64,000 nucleotides of DNA from Armatimonadota bacterium. Lineage in GTDB: Bacteria; Armatimonadota; Fimbriimonadia; Fimbriimonadales; Fimbriimonadaceae. The stretch covers positions 372,001 through 436,000 of the forward strand of contig JAFLBD010000001.1 of the NCBI GenBank assembly GCA_017303935.1, written 5' to 3'. Of the stretch, positions 1-9,529 are shown one piece after another (within the stretch, counting starts at the first letter, position 1; each line of letters begins with the position of its first letter). Below the pieces are notes generated by a model. The model was given only the letters and a program-made list of their open reading frames with translations. It made no database searches and was not told where the DNA came from. The translations under genes were made by a program, and so were the position numbers.

Positions 1-29
1 CCGAGCGAAGGAAATACTTTCCAAGCGCG

Positions 30-641
30 TCAGCTCTGATCCTTCGACTTCTTGAAGCTAAACTTTCGCTCGGTTCCAGCTTTGAGCCGGGCGATATTCT
101 CTCTGTGCCGGTACACAATGAAGACCGCCATCACAGCATAGGCTCCGATCACAAACGCTGGCATGTGAAAGGCAATTCCCAGCCCAACCAGCGAGATCAC
201 GGCGATGATGCTGCCGAGGCTAATGTAGCGGGTCAGTGCGACGATCAGCGCAAAGATCGCGAACACGATGCCTGCAATAATGGGTGCGCTTCCGACCAAT
301 GCGCCGAAAGCGGTTGCGACCCCTTTGCCCCCTTTGAACTTCAAAAACGGGGAAAAGGTGTGTCCGATGATGGCCAAAATTCCAGCGACCAAGCCGAAGC
401 TCGCATCCTTTGAGAGCCACAAAACGATCGCTGCCGGAACAGCGCCTTTGAGCGTGTCCGTCAGAAAGACTGTAAATCCTGCCGCTGGCCCGAGCGTCCG
501 CCAGACATTCGTCGCGCCGGGATTCCCGCTGCCGACGCTCATGATGTCGACCCCCTTGGCTTTCGCGATGAGCACGCCAAACGGAATCGAGCCGCACAAG
601 TAGCTGGCAATTGCAGCTATCGCAAGTTCAATCGGAGTCAT
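30..641 (-). CDS. plsY: Glycerol-3-phosphate acyltransferase PlsY
   Basis: Inner-membrane enzyme that transfers an acyl group from acyl-phosphate to glycerol-3-phosphate, the first step of phospholipid synthesis. The 203-residue protein has the family length and the three PlsY signature regions: YLCGSIPFG near residue 14, GSGNPGATNVWR near 37, and GHTFSPFLKFKGGKGVATAFG near 93. Several hydrophobic membrane segments alternate with these loops. The start is well supported by a strong purine-rich ribosome site (AAGAGGAGAGG) just upstream. Its first codons overlap the end of glnE by 14 bp, so the two are probably cotranscribed with glnE upstream. The bases 1-29 beyond the stop hold nothing recognisable. 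Confidence 0.96.
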   Translation of the reverse strand: MTPIELAIAAIASYLCGSIPFGVLIAKAKGVDIMSVGSGNPGATNVWRTLGPAAGFTVFLTDTLKGAVPAAIVLWLSKDASFGLVAGILAIIGHTFSPFLKFKGGKGVATAFGALVGSAPIIAGIVFAIFALIVALTRYISLGSIIAVISLVGLGIAFHMPAFVIGAYAVMAVFIVYRHRENIARLKAGTERKFSFKKSKDQS

Positions 642-3201
642 GGACGACCTCTCCTCTTAGCTTGTTCATCTTTCGTTCGAAGATACCGCGAACTCCAAGA
701 ATGGTTTCCGTAAAAGTCACACGATCAATCTTTCCAGGCAGTTGATCGAGCATCAGATCAAACTTGTCATCCGCATCTGGAAGGAGGTTGTGTTCCCATC
801 CGTGGAGTTCGATGATCCATCGTGATCGGTGATAAATCTGGTGCGCATCGGCAAGTATGGCGTGCTCATCGTTCGAAAGCGCACCGCTCTCTCGTAGCCC
901 GGCGAGCTTCTGTTGAGTGGTCAACGCGCCAGGTCTGATCGCCTGATTTTGATGGGCTTCCAGCAAGTAAATCAGCCAATGGATATCATCCAGCATCCCC
1001 TCGCTAAATTTCAGATGCCGACCAAATTGAGATGACGGCACTCGTTCACGGACGACCCGGTTTCTCATCTCGATCAAGCTGACCAGCCGTTCGTAGTTGA
1101 GCGGAGTCCCGTATGCGGCATCGCGAACCAGTTCCAACGATTGTGGCGATCCGAAAATCAATCGGTGGCGACTGCACGCAAGGCGCTCCCAAGGATCCAT
1201 GTCCTTCTGGATGTAGTTCGAGAATCCGCTGTGGGTGCGAGCCAGGAGTCCGCTTCTTCCTTCCGGCCTGAGGCGCAAATCGACACGCAATCCAGAACCT
1301 TCTTGAGCCAGCGAGTCGATATGCCGGATGAACTCTTGTGCGGCTTGCTCGGCTTCAAGATGGCGAATTCCTTCCGGACAGAACAGGACGAGGTCGCAAT
1401 CGGATGCCGGGGTGGTTTCATGGGAAGCATAGCTCCCCATCGCAACGCATTCCAACGGAAATCCCCCGAGCAGAGTTCGTAGCAATTTATCCGTGATTGA
1501 ATCGAGGTTATTGCTGGGATTGCCGTTCGGATCGAGGCTCCAGCGAGTGATGTGGGCCAACTTTGCTCGGCGGTACCTCTTGCCAGCATCGGGTCCGAAC
1601 TGGACGTCTCGCGCCTCGGCTTCTTCCAAAATCTCGCCAGTCAAGATCAATTCTGAGATTGAAATCTCGTTTTTGAATTCTGGAATCAACGCCGGAGAGC
1701 GACCGCACAACGTCCGAATTCGAGCTTGAGACTCCGGATTTTGATCGATCGCGGCGATGAACGATTCCGCTTCCGGAAGAGAATTGATCCAATCCTTAGC
1801 AAGTTCCGGCAGCATCGCGAATCCGCTGATGCTATGACCGTCCTCGGGTGAAGAGGGGAGCACCGAATTGAAAATCGCCCGAATCGAAGCACGATGCCGG
1901 TTGAGCTCGGTTACAAACAATTCATATGAATCAAACCCCAATGACCTTGCGAGCCTGAGCTGATCGTCAGGCGAATCTGGGAGGCTGTGACGCTGCTGGT
2001 TACCTTCGAGCTGAATTCGATTTTCGACTCGCCGGAGGAAAGAGTAGCCTTGATTGAGGGTCGCCAAATCGCCGCTAGTGATGCCGCCAAGCGAACCCAA
2101 ATGCTCCAGCGCATCGAGGGTTTGGAGATGCGATGAGCCGTACAACAACTGGAGAATTTGAGTTAGAAATTCAACGTCTCTAATGCCGCCCGGCCCGCGC
2201 TTGAGATCGTCACCCGTTGCGATTGTTTCGATCATGCTCCGTTGGCTCAAGAGCTGCTCGATCTCAACACCACTTGGTGGCCTCGCAAAGCAAGTTTGTT
2301 GCCGAAGTGCCTCCCATCTCTCTTCGCCTTCGCCGGCCACAACTCGCGAGCGGATCAGGGCTTGGCGCTCCCAAGGCTCGGCATAGCGTTGGTAATAAGC
2401 CTCCACGCTCCGCCACTTGTTGACGATCGCTCCGGAATTTCCGAATGGCCTGAGCCGGAGGTCCACCCGGAAGAGCGCGCCGCGTCCCATCCTCTCTTCC
2501 ATTCCTCGGCCGAAGATCACTGCGGCGCGATCCGCAAGCTTTTCGAGCTGTTCGGAGGCATCGTCGGCGAGCACATAGACTAGATCAATATCTGACGAGA
2601 AATTGAGTTCGCTTCCGCCGAGTTTCCCAAATCCGACAATTGTGAGCGGGCAAGGTGGTATCGGGGTGATCAACTCGCAAGCGGAGTTCCATGCCAGCTC
2701 AAGTGAGAGTTGAATGATGGCAGTTGCAAGCTCCGAGACTCCCAGGCATGTCGTCAGAGGATCGATCCCGGCGATCTCATCGAACGCGATCCTTAGCAGA
2801 TTCCGTTGGTTGAGAAGCCGAAGCCGGTCTTGCCTGTGCGATTGGCTGCTCGCGGCGGAAAGGAGTCGCCGTCCTTCTTCGATCAGCTGGTGACTGCGGT
2901 GAACCGAAGTTGAACCTGGCTCGAACAAGAGACTCACCATTTCAGGGTTCTGGATGCAGAGATCGCCCATTTGGTGACTCGCGCCGAGAAGCCGGAAGAA
3001 GTTCTCGGTGATGGCCCCCGATTGCGCCACGATTTGAAGCACTTGGGCCGGGTTTGCCATTGCTGCTAGCCAACGCAAGAACTGGGTACTAGCACGCTCA
3101 GGATCAGGGCTGCTTTCCGCAAATCTGGCGAGCGAATCCGGCGGAACGAGGCCCGTTAGTCCTCGAATTTCGTCGCTGAATCTCGCTGGATCAAATGCCA
3201 T
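628..3201 (-). CDS. glnE: Glutamine synthetase adenylyltransferase/deadenylase GlnE
   Basis: Bifunctional regulator that adds AMP to, or removes it from, glutamine synthetase according to nitrogen status. The 857-residue protein has the tandem nucleotidyltransferase layout: the N-terminal domain carries GGSELNFSSDIDLVYV with the DxD metal site around residues 190-210, followed by RVDLRLRPFG, and the C-terminal domain repeats the pattern as MGSYASHETTPASDCDLVLF and RVDLRLRPEG. It is somewhat shorter than the E. coli enzyme (about 946 residues). No PII (glnB) or glnA gene is in the window. Its 3' end overlaps plsY by 14 bp. The start has no clear ribosome site. Confidence 0.95.
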   Translation of the reverse strand: MAFDPARFSDEIRGLTGLVPPDSLARFAESSPDPERASTQFLRWLAAMANPAQVLQIVAQSGAITENFFRLLGASHQMGDLCIQNPEMVSLLFEPGSTSVHRSHQLIEEGRRLLSAASSQSHRQDRLRLLNQRNLLRIAFDEIAGIDPLTTCLGVSELATAIIQLSLELAWNSACELITPIPPCPLTIVGFGKLGGSELNFSSDIDLVYVLADDASEQLEKLADRAAVIFGRGMEERMGRGALFRVDLRLRPFGNSGAIVNKWRSVEAYYQRYAEPWERQALIRSRVVAGEGEERWEALRQQTCFARPPSGVEIEQLLSQRSMIETIATGDDLKRGPGGIRDVEFLTQILQLLYGSSHLQTLDALEHLGSLGGITSGDLATLNQGYSFLRRVENRIQLEGNQQRHSLPDSPDDQLRLARSLGFDSYELFVTELNRHRASIRAIFNSVLPSSPEDGHSISGFAMLPELAKDWINSLPEAESFIAAIDQNPESQARIRTLCGRSPALIPEFKNEISISELILTGEILEEAEARDVQFGPDAGKRYRRAKLAHITRWSLDPNGNPSNNLDSITDKLLRTLLGGFPLECVAMGSYASHETTPASDCDLVLFCPEGIRHLEAEQAAQEFIRHIDSLAQEGSGLRVDLRLRPEGRSGLLARTHSGFSNYIQKDMDPWERLACSRHRLIFGSPQSLELVRDAAYGTPLNYERLVSLIEMRNRVVRERVPSSQFGRHLKFSEGMLDDIHWLIYLLEAHQNQAIRPGALTTQQKLAGLRESGALSNDEHAILADAHQIYHRSRWIIELHGWEHNLLPDADDKFDLMLDQLPGKIDRVTFTETILGVRGIFERKMNKLRGEVVHDSD

Positions 3202-3281
3202 TTGACGGTGCTCAGCAGTAGAGACGTAGCCGAGTCAGATTCCAAACCTGGAAATGCGGGGATGATCTGCCGATAATCTGG

Positions 3282-4790
3282 ATGATGTCTTCGGCGGCCA
3301 GAAACCTTAATAGGGAACTGCTGACCTTGTTTGCGATGGAGCAAGCAGGGTCCAAAGAAGGTCTTCAGGTCTATCTGAGCCGGGTTTTGGAGCAATGCTG
3401 CGACTGGTTCCGAGCTTCAGGGGCGTCGATTTTTCTTCGAGAATCGGTGGGAGATCGGTTCATTCTGAACGCAAAGTTCGGCCCGAGCGTTCGGACACCT
3501 GACGGAGCAACTATCGAATTTGGAGTTGGGCTAGCAGGCGCAGCTCTGGCGGAAGGAAAGCCGACCATCATCAAAGGATCGCGCCGCCGCGACGATATTG
3601 GAAGCTCGATCATTGTGCCGTTGATCCATCACGGTGTCGATGGTGATGAAGTCAAGGCAATCGGCGTTTTGAACCTGGCGCGCTCGACAAGCGAACCCCA
3701 CTTCGATCAGCAAGACCTCGAATTTGCAGAAGGAATTGGAAATCAGATCGCACTCGCCGTGGACAATGCGACGCTGTTTGCTGATTCAAAGCACTTGGCC
3801 GAAACGTTAAAGACGGTGCTGATGAACCTCGGTTTTGGCTTGCTGAGCTTGAACCGGGAAGGGCAGATCACGCATTCGAATCCTGAAGTCGTGATGATGC
3901 TCGGCAGGGTGCCGGGGCACTTGGAAACGCTCCAAAAGTACATCAATTCCTGCCACGAAGAATTCGTACCGTTTGTGACTGCTGCCGCAAGCGATGGATT
4001 GCACCGGAAGCGTCACCGGGCGAGATTCAACTTTGGCAACCGGGTGATGACAGTTTCCAGCACGCCGTTGCCGAGCAGCGGTTGCACCATCATTTTGCAA
4101 GACGTCACCGAACTCGAATCCGCGCAACGCGAATACGAGCGACTGCGACGACTGGCCGAAGTTGGGCAGATGACGGCGACCATCGCGCATGAAATTCGGA
4201 ATCCATTGACCGGTGTTCGAAGCGCAGCCAAGATGATCCGCGAGACTCCAGAGCTTGCGGATGAGTTTGCCGAGATTATTGAAGTTGAAGCCGTCAAGCT
4301 GAGCAAACTTTGTGACGAATTCCTCGAATTTGCAAGGCCGCTCAAGCTTGAGCTGAGCGAAGGTGACCTGGCTCGGGTCGTCGAGTATGTCGCTGAAAGA
4401 CTGCGGGACGACTTCGCCACTGCGGAAGTCAACCTTGAGGTCATCGGAACAAGTGGGCCGATGGTAGTTTGGCTCGACGAAAGGCGAATGGAGCAGGTGA
4501 TCCGAAATCTGCTCATCAATGCATTGCATGCGACCGCAAAAGGTGGAACAGTAAAAATAGGGGTTCAGCCGGGCGCGGTTTTTGTCGAAGATACAGGGTG
4601 TGGGATGGACGAAGAAACAGTGGCTCGATTGTTCTCGCCGTTCTTTACTACCAAGCCAAAGGGCACCGGCTTGGGATTAAGCATGGTTCGCAAGATCATC
4701 GACGCGCACGAAGCCACGATTGGCGTGCATTCGGTTTTGGGTGAAGGCACCCGTTTTGAAATTCGGTTTAACCAGGAACAAAGAAAGTGA
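3282..4790 (+). CDS. Soluble GAF-PAS sensor histidine kinase
   Basis: NtrB-like sensor kinase for the response regulator that follows. There is no membrane segment or signal peptide. An N-terminal GAF domain (about residues 15-165, ending in a helix with FAEGIGNQIALAVDNATLF) leads into a PAS-like domain (about 180-280), a HisKA dimerisation domain with the phospho-acceptor His303 in TIAHEIRNPLTG, and a HATPase_c domain with N box NLLINALHA, DTGCGMD and TGLGLSM. The last codon overlaps the GTG start of the regulator (GTGA), so the pair is translationally coupled. A GATAAT hexamer ends 7 nt before the second ATG (3285), which may be the true start of a leaderless mRNA. The signal sensed is unknown. 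Confidence 0.93.
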   Translation: MMSSAARNLNRELLTLFAMEQAGSKEGLQVYLSRVLEQCCDWFRASGASIFLRESVGDRFILNAKFGPSVRTPDGATIEFGVGLAGAALAEGKPTIIKGSRRRDDIGSSIIVPLIHHGVDGDEVKAIGVLNLARSTSEPHFDQQDLEFAEGIGNQIALAVDNATLFADSKHLAETLKTVLMNLGFGLLSLNREGQITHSNPEVVMMLGRVPGHLETLQKYINSCHEEFVPFVTAAASDGLHRKRHRARFNFGNRVMTVSSTPLPSSGCTIILQDVTELESAQREYERLRRLAEVGQMTATIAHEIRNPLTGVRSAAKMIRETPELADEFAEIIEVEAVKLSKLCDEFLEFARPLKLELSEGDLARVVEYVAERLRDDFATAEVNLEVIGTSGPMVVWLDERRMEQVIRNLLINALHATAKGGTVKIGVQPGAVFVEDTGCGMDEETVARLFSPFFTTKPKGTGLGLSMVRKIIDAHEATIGVHSVLGEGTRFEIRFNQEQRK

Positions 4791-5965
4791 AGGAAAAAGC
4801 ACCGCTATTGATTGTTGACGACGAACAAAACATTCGTCGAATTTTGCAAGTCGCCTTTGAAAAGGTCGGCTATGAGGTGCTGACCGCCGAAAACGGACTT
4901 GACGCCCTTCGTGTGCTCGAATCTACTCCGGTTCAGTGCATCTTGTCGGACGTCACGATGCCCGAGATGACCGGATTCGAGCTTCACGACGCCGTTTGCG
5001 AGAAGTACCCCGACACACCGTTTATCATCATGACGGCGTATGGCACCATCCCTCAGGCCGTCGCGGCAATTCGGAAGGGCGCATTTGAGTTCATTACCAA
5101 GCCATTCGATCTTGATTCGCTCAAGAAGATTGTTGCGGCAGCATGCGGAGACGCTGGTGCCCAGTCGCAGAAACCAAAAAAGGGAAGCGTCCGTGCTTCT
5201 GGCACGTCGTTCATCGCTGAATCGCCTCAGATGGTTGAGATTTTGGAGACCGTTCGACGAGTCGCCGATGCTCGGGCGAGCGTTTTGATCACCGGCGAAA
5301 GCGGTACAGGAAAAGAAGTCGTTGCAAAGCTCCTTCACGAGTTTTCACCACGAGCAGGTGCACCGTTTGTCGCGGCTTCGTGCGCCGCAATTCCAGAAAG
5401 TCTCCTCGAAAGTGAACTCTTCGGCTATGAGAAAGGTGCTTTTACTGGTGCCCAAAATTCCAAACCGGGACGATTTGAACTCGCACATGAAGGAACGCTG
5501 TTCCTTGATGAAATCGGCGACGTTCCTCCACTTATTCAGGTGAAGCTGTTGCGCGTTTTGCAAGAGCGGGAGTTTGAGCGACTTGGGGCGACAAAACCCA
5601 CCAAGGTAGATGTTCGACTCATCACGGCGACTAATCGCGATTTGTACAAGATGGTCGAAGAAGGGTTATACCGATTGGACCTTTTGTATCGATTGCAAGT
5701 CGTTGAAATCCATCTTCCGCCGCTACGCGAACGGATCGAAGACATTCGCCCGCTCGCCGAGCACTTCTTGGCAAAGTTTGCGGCCGAAAATGCCCGCAAC
5801 TTGAAGGCACTCAGCCCGATAGCTTTGGCGACGCTGGAATCTGGAAGCTGGCCCGGCAACGTGCGAGAGCTTGGAAACGTGATTGAGCGCGCGGTGGTCA
5901 TGGCTGGAAAGGACGAAGAGATTCTTGACCTGCATCACTTGCCGAATGCTCTCCGAGCGGCATAA
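4787..5965 (+). CDS. NtrC-family sigma-54 activator lacking a DNA-binding domain
   Basis: Response regulator partner of the kinase just upstream. The receiver domain (residues 5-120) has the acidic pair in IVDDEQ and phospho-acceptor Asp55 in SDVTMPEMTG. A full AAA+ sigma-54 interaction domain follows: Walker A GESGTGKE near residue 170, GAFTGA at 217-222, Walker B TLFLDEIGD, the R-finger region and WPGNVREL. The protein then ends within about 30 residues (HHLPNALRAA), where NtrC relatives normally carry a Fis-type helix-turn-helix; 392 residues against 440-480 is consistent with its loss. The next gene starts 2 bp after the stop, so no frameshifted HTH can follow. It probably activates sigma-54 polymerase from solution, as FlgR and Chlamydia CtcC do. 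Confidence 0.93.
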   Translation: MKEKAPLLIVDDEQNIRRILQVAFEKVGYEVLTAENGLDALRVLESTPVQCILSDVTMPEMTGFELHDAVCEKYPDTPFIIMTAYGTIPQAVAAIRKGAFEFITKPFDLDSLKKIVAAACGDAGAQSQKPKKGSVRASGTSFIAESPQMVEILETVRRVADARASVLITGESGTGKEVVAKLLHEFSPRAGAPFVAASCAAIPESLLESELFGYEKGAFTGAQNSKPGRFELAHEGTLFLDEIGDVPPLIQVKLLRVLQEREFERLGATKPTKVDVRLITATNRDLYKMVEEGLYRLDLLYRLQVVEIHLPPLRERIEDIRPLAEHFLAKFAAENARNLKALSPIALATLESGSWPGNVRELGNVIERAVVMAGKDEEILDLHHLPNALRAA

Positions 5966-5967
5966 CC

Positions 5968-7305
5968 ATGAGTAGCGCTTCAATTCTCCTCTCTGCCCTA
6001 GGCACTTACGGTGACATCTATCCTGTCATCGGCCTGGCGCTGGAGCTTAAGAAGCGCGGTCATCAACCCACCTTGGCGCTGCCGGGTTGTTTCGAGAATC
6101 TGGTTGATCGAAACCAATTCGAATTCATCGCTCTGACGGCGGATTACGATGCGTTTGGTGGTCGAAATGTCGCCATCGGCAAAATCGGACATCCAGAGAC
6201 CGGTGCCCCATTTTTGTGGGAGAACATGATCTTGCCCAACCTTCAATCTGACTTTGAGGCACTGGGTAAAGGGGAAAAATTCAAACTCGTGGTGACCCAC
6301 GGTTCGGCGGTAGCAGCGCAAGTTTTCGCTCAAGTGAATCGTATTCCGTGGAGCAGTGTGGCACTTGCCCCAAGCGCGATGCACTCGAAGTTCCAAGCTC
6401 CGGCCTGGCCAGGAGTTTTGGGTGGGCTCAACCTTTTCGGCGGGTTCGACAAGGCGTGGGAATCCGCTCGAAACCTGACTTCAGGATATCTTGAGAGCAT
6501 CAAAACCTTCTGCTGGAATGTGGGATTGCCGGTCGACGACGATCACGATTTTTTCACTCGGCAGCACTCTTCGCAACTGCATTTGGGGTTGTTCAGCAGA
6601 ACCTTGGTTGAACCCAAAGAGGACTGGCCAAAGAACTCGCTTATTGCCGGCTTTCCCCGCGCCGCCGACGCTGGGAGCACAGATTCTGAGACGTTGCAGT
6701 GGCTCGCTAAAGGGGATCCTGCCATCGTGTTTACGATGGGATCGAGCGCGCTGCACAGTCCGAACCACTTCTTCAAGCAAGCGATCGATTTTGCTCGTCG
6801 AACAGGGTTGCGTTCGATCATAGCCGCCGGGCCAAATTGCGACGATTGGAACGAATGGCTTCCTGACCACATCCGCGCGGTGGCATCCATAAATCTTGAA
6901 TCTGTTTTTGAATTTAGCCGAGTCGTCGTGCATCATGGCGGAATTGGCACGACGGCTGAGACCATGCGTGCGGGATTACCGATGGTGGTCATTCCAGGCG
7001 ACTACGCAGAGGCGGATTTGGCCTCGCGGCTGAGCGCACTTGAGCTAGCGATCGAAATCCCGCGTTCGGGACTAACTGAATATGCGCTCGAAGAAGCGGT
7101 CATGAAGATCCTTACAACGCCGGAATATGACGCAATGGCGAAACTCGCAGTGAGCCAAATGCGGTACGAAAGCGGTACTCAAGTTGCCGCCGATGCTCTG
7201 GAATGCCTGGCGTTTGGAGCCGAGCTAGAATCGAGGCTTCCTTCGGACGTGCCGCACGTCCATCCGCAGATCATCAAGCAAATGTTTGAAGATCAAGCCG
7301 CGTAG
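5968..7305 (+). CDS. GT1-type glycosyltransferase (UGT-like)
   Basis: Member of the MGT/UGT family (glycosyltransferase family 1), which moves a sugar from a nucleotide donor to a lipid or small-molecule acceptor. The N-terminal Rossmann half begins ILLSALGTYGDIYPVIGLA, the usual acceptor-side opening with the GxxGDxxP pattern. The C-terminal half has the donor-binding signature VVHHGGIGTTAETMRAGLPM followed by VIPGDYAEADLASRL. At 445 residues it is a normal size. The acceptor cannot be read from sequence; sterol glucosyltransferases and RhlB-like rhamnosyltransferases are the closest types. It starts 2 bp after the regulator stop, so it may belong to the same transcript. Confidence 0.85.
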   Translation: MSSASILLSALGTYGDIYPVIGLALELKKRGHQPTLALPGCFENLVDRNQFEFIALTADYDAFGGRNVAIGKIGHPETGAPFLWENMILPNLQSDFEALGKGEKFKLVVTHGSAVAAQVFAQVNRIPWSSVALAPSAMHSKFQAPAWPGVLGGLNLFGGFDKAWESARNLTSGYLESIKTFCWNVGLPVDDDHDFFTRQHSSQLHLGLFSRTLVEPKEDWPKNSLIAGFPRAADAGSTDSETLQWLAKGDPAIVFTMGSSALHSPNHFFKQAIDFARRTGLRSIIAAGPNCDDWNEWLPDHIRAVASINLESVFEFSRVVVHHGGIGTTAETMRAGLPMVVIPGDYAEADLASRLSALELAIEIPRSGLTEYALEEAVMKILTTPEYDAMAKLAVSQMRYESGTQVAADALECLAFGAELESRLPSDVPHVHPQIIKQMFEDQAA

Positions 7306-7353
7306 GCTTCGATCCTCGGGGCATGCGGAAAATTCTGTCACACTGTTGGCAGA

Positions 7354-9522
7354 ATGCCGAACCGACTTGCCAAAAGCAAATCTCCCTATCTGATGCAGCA
7401 CGCTCACAATCCGGTGGATTGGTACGAGTGGGGCGAGGAAGCGTTCGCTGAGGCGAAGAAGCAAGATAAGCCGATCTTTCTGAGCATCGGATATAGCTCC
7501 TGCCATTGGTGCCATGTCATGGCGGAGGAAAGCTTCGAAAACGAGCAGATCGCCGCGATTCTGAATCGTGACTATATCAGCATCAAGGTGGACCGCGAAG
7601 AGCGACCCGATGTGGATGAGACCTTCATGCTGGCGGTCCAGATGATCAGCAAGCGAGGCGGATGGCCGATGAGCGTTTTCCTAACGCCAGACAAGAAGCC
7701 GTTTTTCGCCGGAACCTATTTCCCGCCGGTGGACCAAGGTCAGTATCCGGGTTTTGCAACGATCCTGGTGAAGCTTGGGCAGATGTGGCGCACCAGCCGA
7801 AAAGACGTTCTGGACAGTGCCAATCAGATTGCCGCACACTTAACCCAAGCCGCTGGCAGGACGTTGGGGTCCTTGACAAGCAAAATCGATCCACAACTGT
7901 TCAAGGATTGCTTCAATGCGCTCAAATCCGATTTTGACGGCAAGAATGGAGGGTTTGGCGAGGCACCGAAGTTCCCACAGCATTCTTCGCTCTCGTACTT
8001 ACTAGACTACGCGGCGGTAAATCCCGATGACGCGCCCGAAGCACTTTCTATGGTGTTTCAGAGCCTTCAGGCGATGTCGATGGGTGGAATTTTTGACCAA
8101 GTCGAAGGCGGCTTCCACCGCTATTCCACCGACGCCTTTTGGCACCTGCCGCACTTCGAAAAGATGCTGGTCGACAACGCGTTGCTGGTCGATTTGTATC
8201 TCCGTGCAACAGAAATCGCGTATGCCATCGACGCACCATTTGCAGACGCCATCGAACTCACCGCGATCAAGACGCTGAGTTGGCTGAAGTCGAAGATGAT
8301 GAGCGAGGATGGGCTGTTCTATTCCGCGATCGACGCAGATACCGATGGAATGGAAGGCTTCACCTATCTCTGGACCAAGCAAGAAATTGAGGCTGCGCTT
8401 GGTGATGCTGCTGATTCGTTCTGCGAACTGTACAGCGTCATGGAGGATGGCAATTATCTGGACGAGGCGACCCAACAGAAGACGGGTTTGAACGTACTGC
8501 ATCGACTTGGCGGAAATGGTGACGAGTTTGCCGCGCAGCTTTCCACGCTGTACCAGATTCGGGAATCGCGGCCCCAGCCGATGGTGGACTTTAAGGCCGT
8601 TGCGAGTTGGAATGGCCTGGTGTTGCGAGCCTTGGCTTCATCGGGCGATTCGATGGTAGCCGAACGCTGTTCGAGTTCCTGGATCGCTGCTCACAAAGAG
8701 TTTGGTGCCTTGCCCCACCAGATCACAGATGGCGAACCGAGCGGACACGCATTCCTGGACGATTATGCGGCGCAGATCTTGGGTTTCGTGGCCATCGCGG
8801 AGTCCACGGGTAAGTCCGAGTTCGCCGATTTTGCCCAAGTTCTGAAGTCAGAAATGATCGAGAATTTTCTCGACAAGGAAAAGTTTGGGTTCTTCTTTAC
8901 GAGCGAGAAGCATGACAAGCTGTTTGGCCGGAGTAAGCCTTGTCTCGACCAGAGCGGCCCAAGCGCGAACGCGTTGGCTATCCAAGCACTTTTGGCAACC
9001 AATGAAATTGAGTTGGCTGAACAGTGCCTGATGGCGGTTCTAGGATGGGCTCAAAAGATGCCTCGGGCATGCGAAGCCATGATCTCTTGTGCTCTGAATC
9101 TTGTGAATTTGAAATCAGAGATCAGTGGGTTGCCAGGAATGGACATTCCAGCTCCTCCCAAACCGATCACCGAAAAAGTGCGGGTCACGCTGTCTCATCG
9201 GGAATTAGAAGCGGGCGGTTCGAACTTGGCCGAGGGCGTCGTGAAGATTTCCATTCCAGAAGGACTGCATTTGAATACCGCTACTCCACCTGCGAGATGG
9301 CTGATCCCGACTGAGGTTAAGTTTGAGGGCGTGCGCGCTCAGGTGGACTATCCGGCAGGTGAGAACGATCGTTACGAAGGAGTCATCGAAATTCCTTTCA
9401 AGATCTCGGTGAAGGCGAATGAAACCCAAGAATTCGAAGTCCGTATTCGATATCAGGCCTGCACTGAGACCGAATGCTTGTCACCCGAAGAAGCGGTTTT
9501 TGATGGCGTCGTCATAGGCTAA
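7354..9522 (+). CDS. YyaL/SSP411-type thioredoxin-domain protein with C-terminal DsbD-alpha-like module
   Basis: The N-terminal 600 residues match the DUF255 (YyaL, SPATA20) family: a thioredoxin fold with [15 protein letters not shown] (Cys50-x2-Cys53), the diagnostic [10 protein letters not shown] and [12 protein letters not shown], and a six-hairpin glycosidase-like helical region ([21 protein letters not shown]). From about residue 605 a different beta-rich domain follows, ending [15 protein letters not shown] with Cys703 and Cys708; this resembles the N-terminal domain of DsbD (PF11412), whose cysteine pair sits in YQgCs..xCyPP. The fusion suggests thiol-disulfide exchange between the two cysteine pairs, which is inference. 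No signal peptide is seen. It is followed 7 bp later by natA. Confidence 0.88.
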   Translation: MPNRLAKSKSPYLMQHAHNPVDWYEWGEEAFAEAKKQDKPIFLSIGYSSCHWCHVMAEESFENEQIAAILNRDYISIKVDREERPDVDETFMLAVQMISKRGGWPMSVFLTPDKKPFFAGTYFPPVDQGQYPGFATILVKLGQMWRTSRKDVLDSANQIAAHLTQAAGRTLGSLTSKIDPQLFKDCFNALKSDFDGKNGGFGEAPKFPQHSSLSYLLDYAAVNPDDAPEALSMVFQSLQAMSMGGIFDQVEGGFHRYSTDAFWHLPHFEKMLVDNALLVDLYLRATEIAYAIDAPFADAIELTAIKTLSWLKSKMMSEDGLFYSAIDADTDGMEGFTYLWTKQEIEAALGDAADSFCELYSVMEDGNYLDEATQQKTGLNVLHRLGGNGDEFAAQLSTLYQIRESRPQPMVDFKAVASWNGLVLRALASSGDSMVAERCSSSWIAAHKEFGALPHQITDGEPSGHAFLDDYAAQILGFVAIAESTGKSEFADFAQVLKSEMIENFLDKEKFGFFFTSEKHDKLFGRSKPCLDQSGPSANALAIQALLATNEIELAEQCLMAVLGWAQKMPRACEAMISCALNLVNLKSEISGLPGMDIPAPPKPITEKVRVTLSHRELEAGGSNLAEGVVKISIPEGLHLNTATPPARWLIPTEVKFEGVRAQVDYPAGENDRYEGVIEIPFKISVKANETQEFEVRIRYQACTETECLSPEEAVFDGVVIG

Positions 9523-9529
9523 ATCCATC

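Noticed and set aside
5966-7305. Lost HTH domain of the activator continued after a frameshift
   Set aside because: The glycosyltransferase begins 2 bp after the stop and its early sequence is a good Rossmann start in its own frame.
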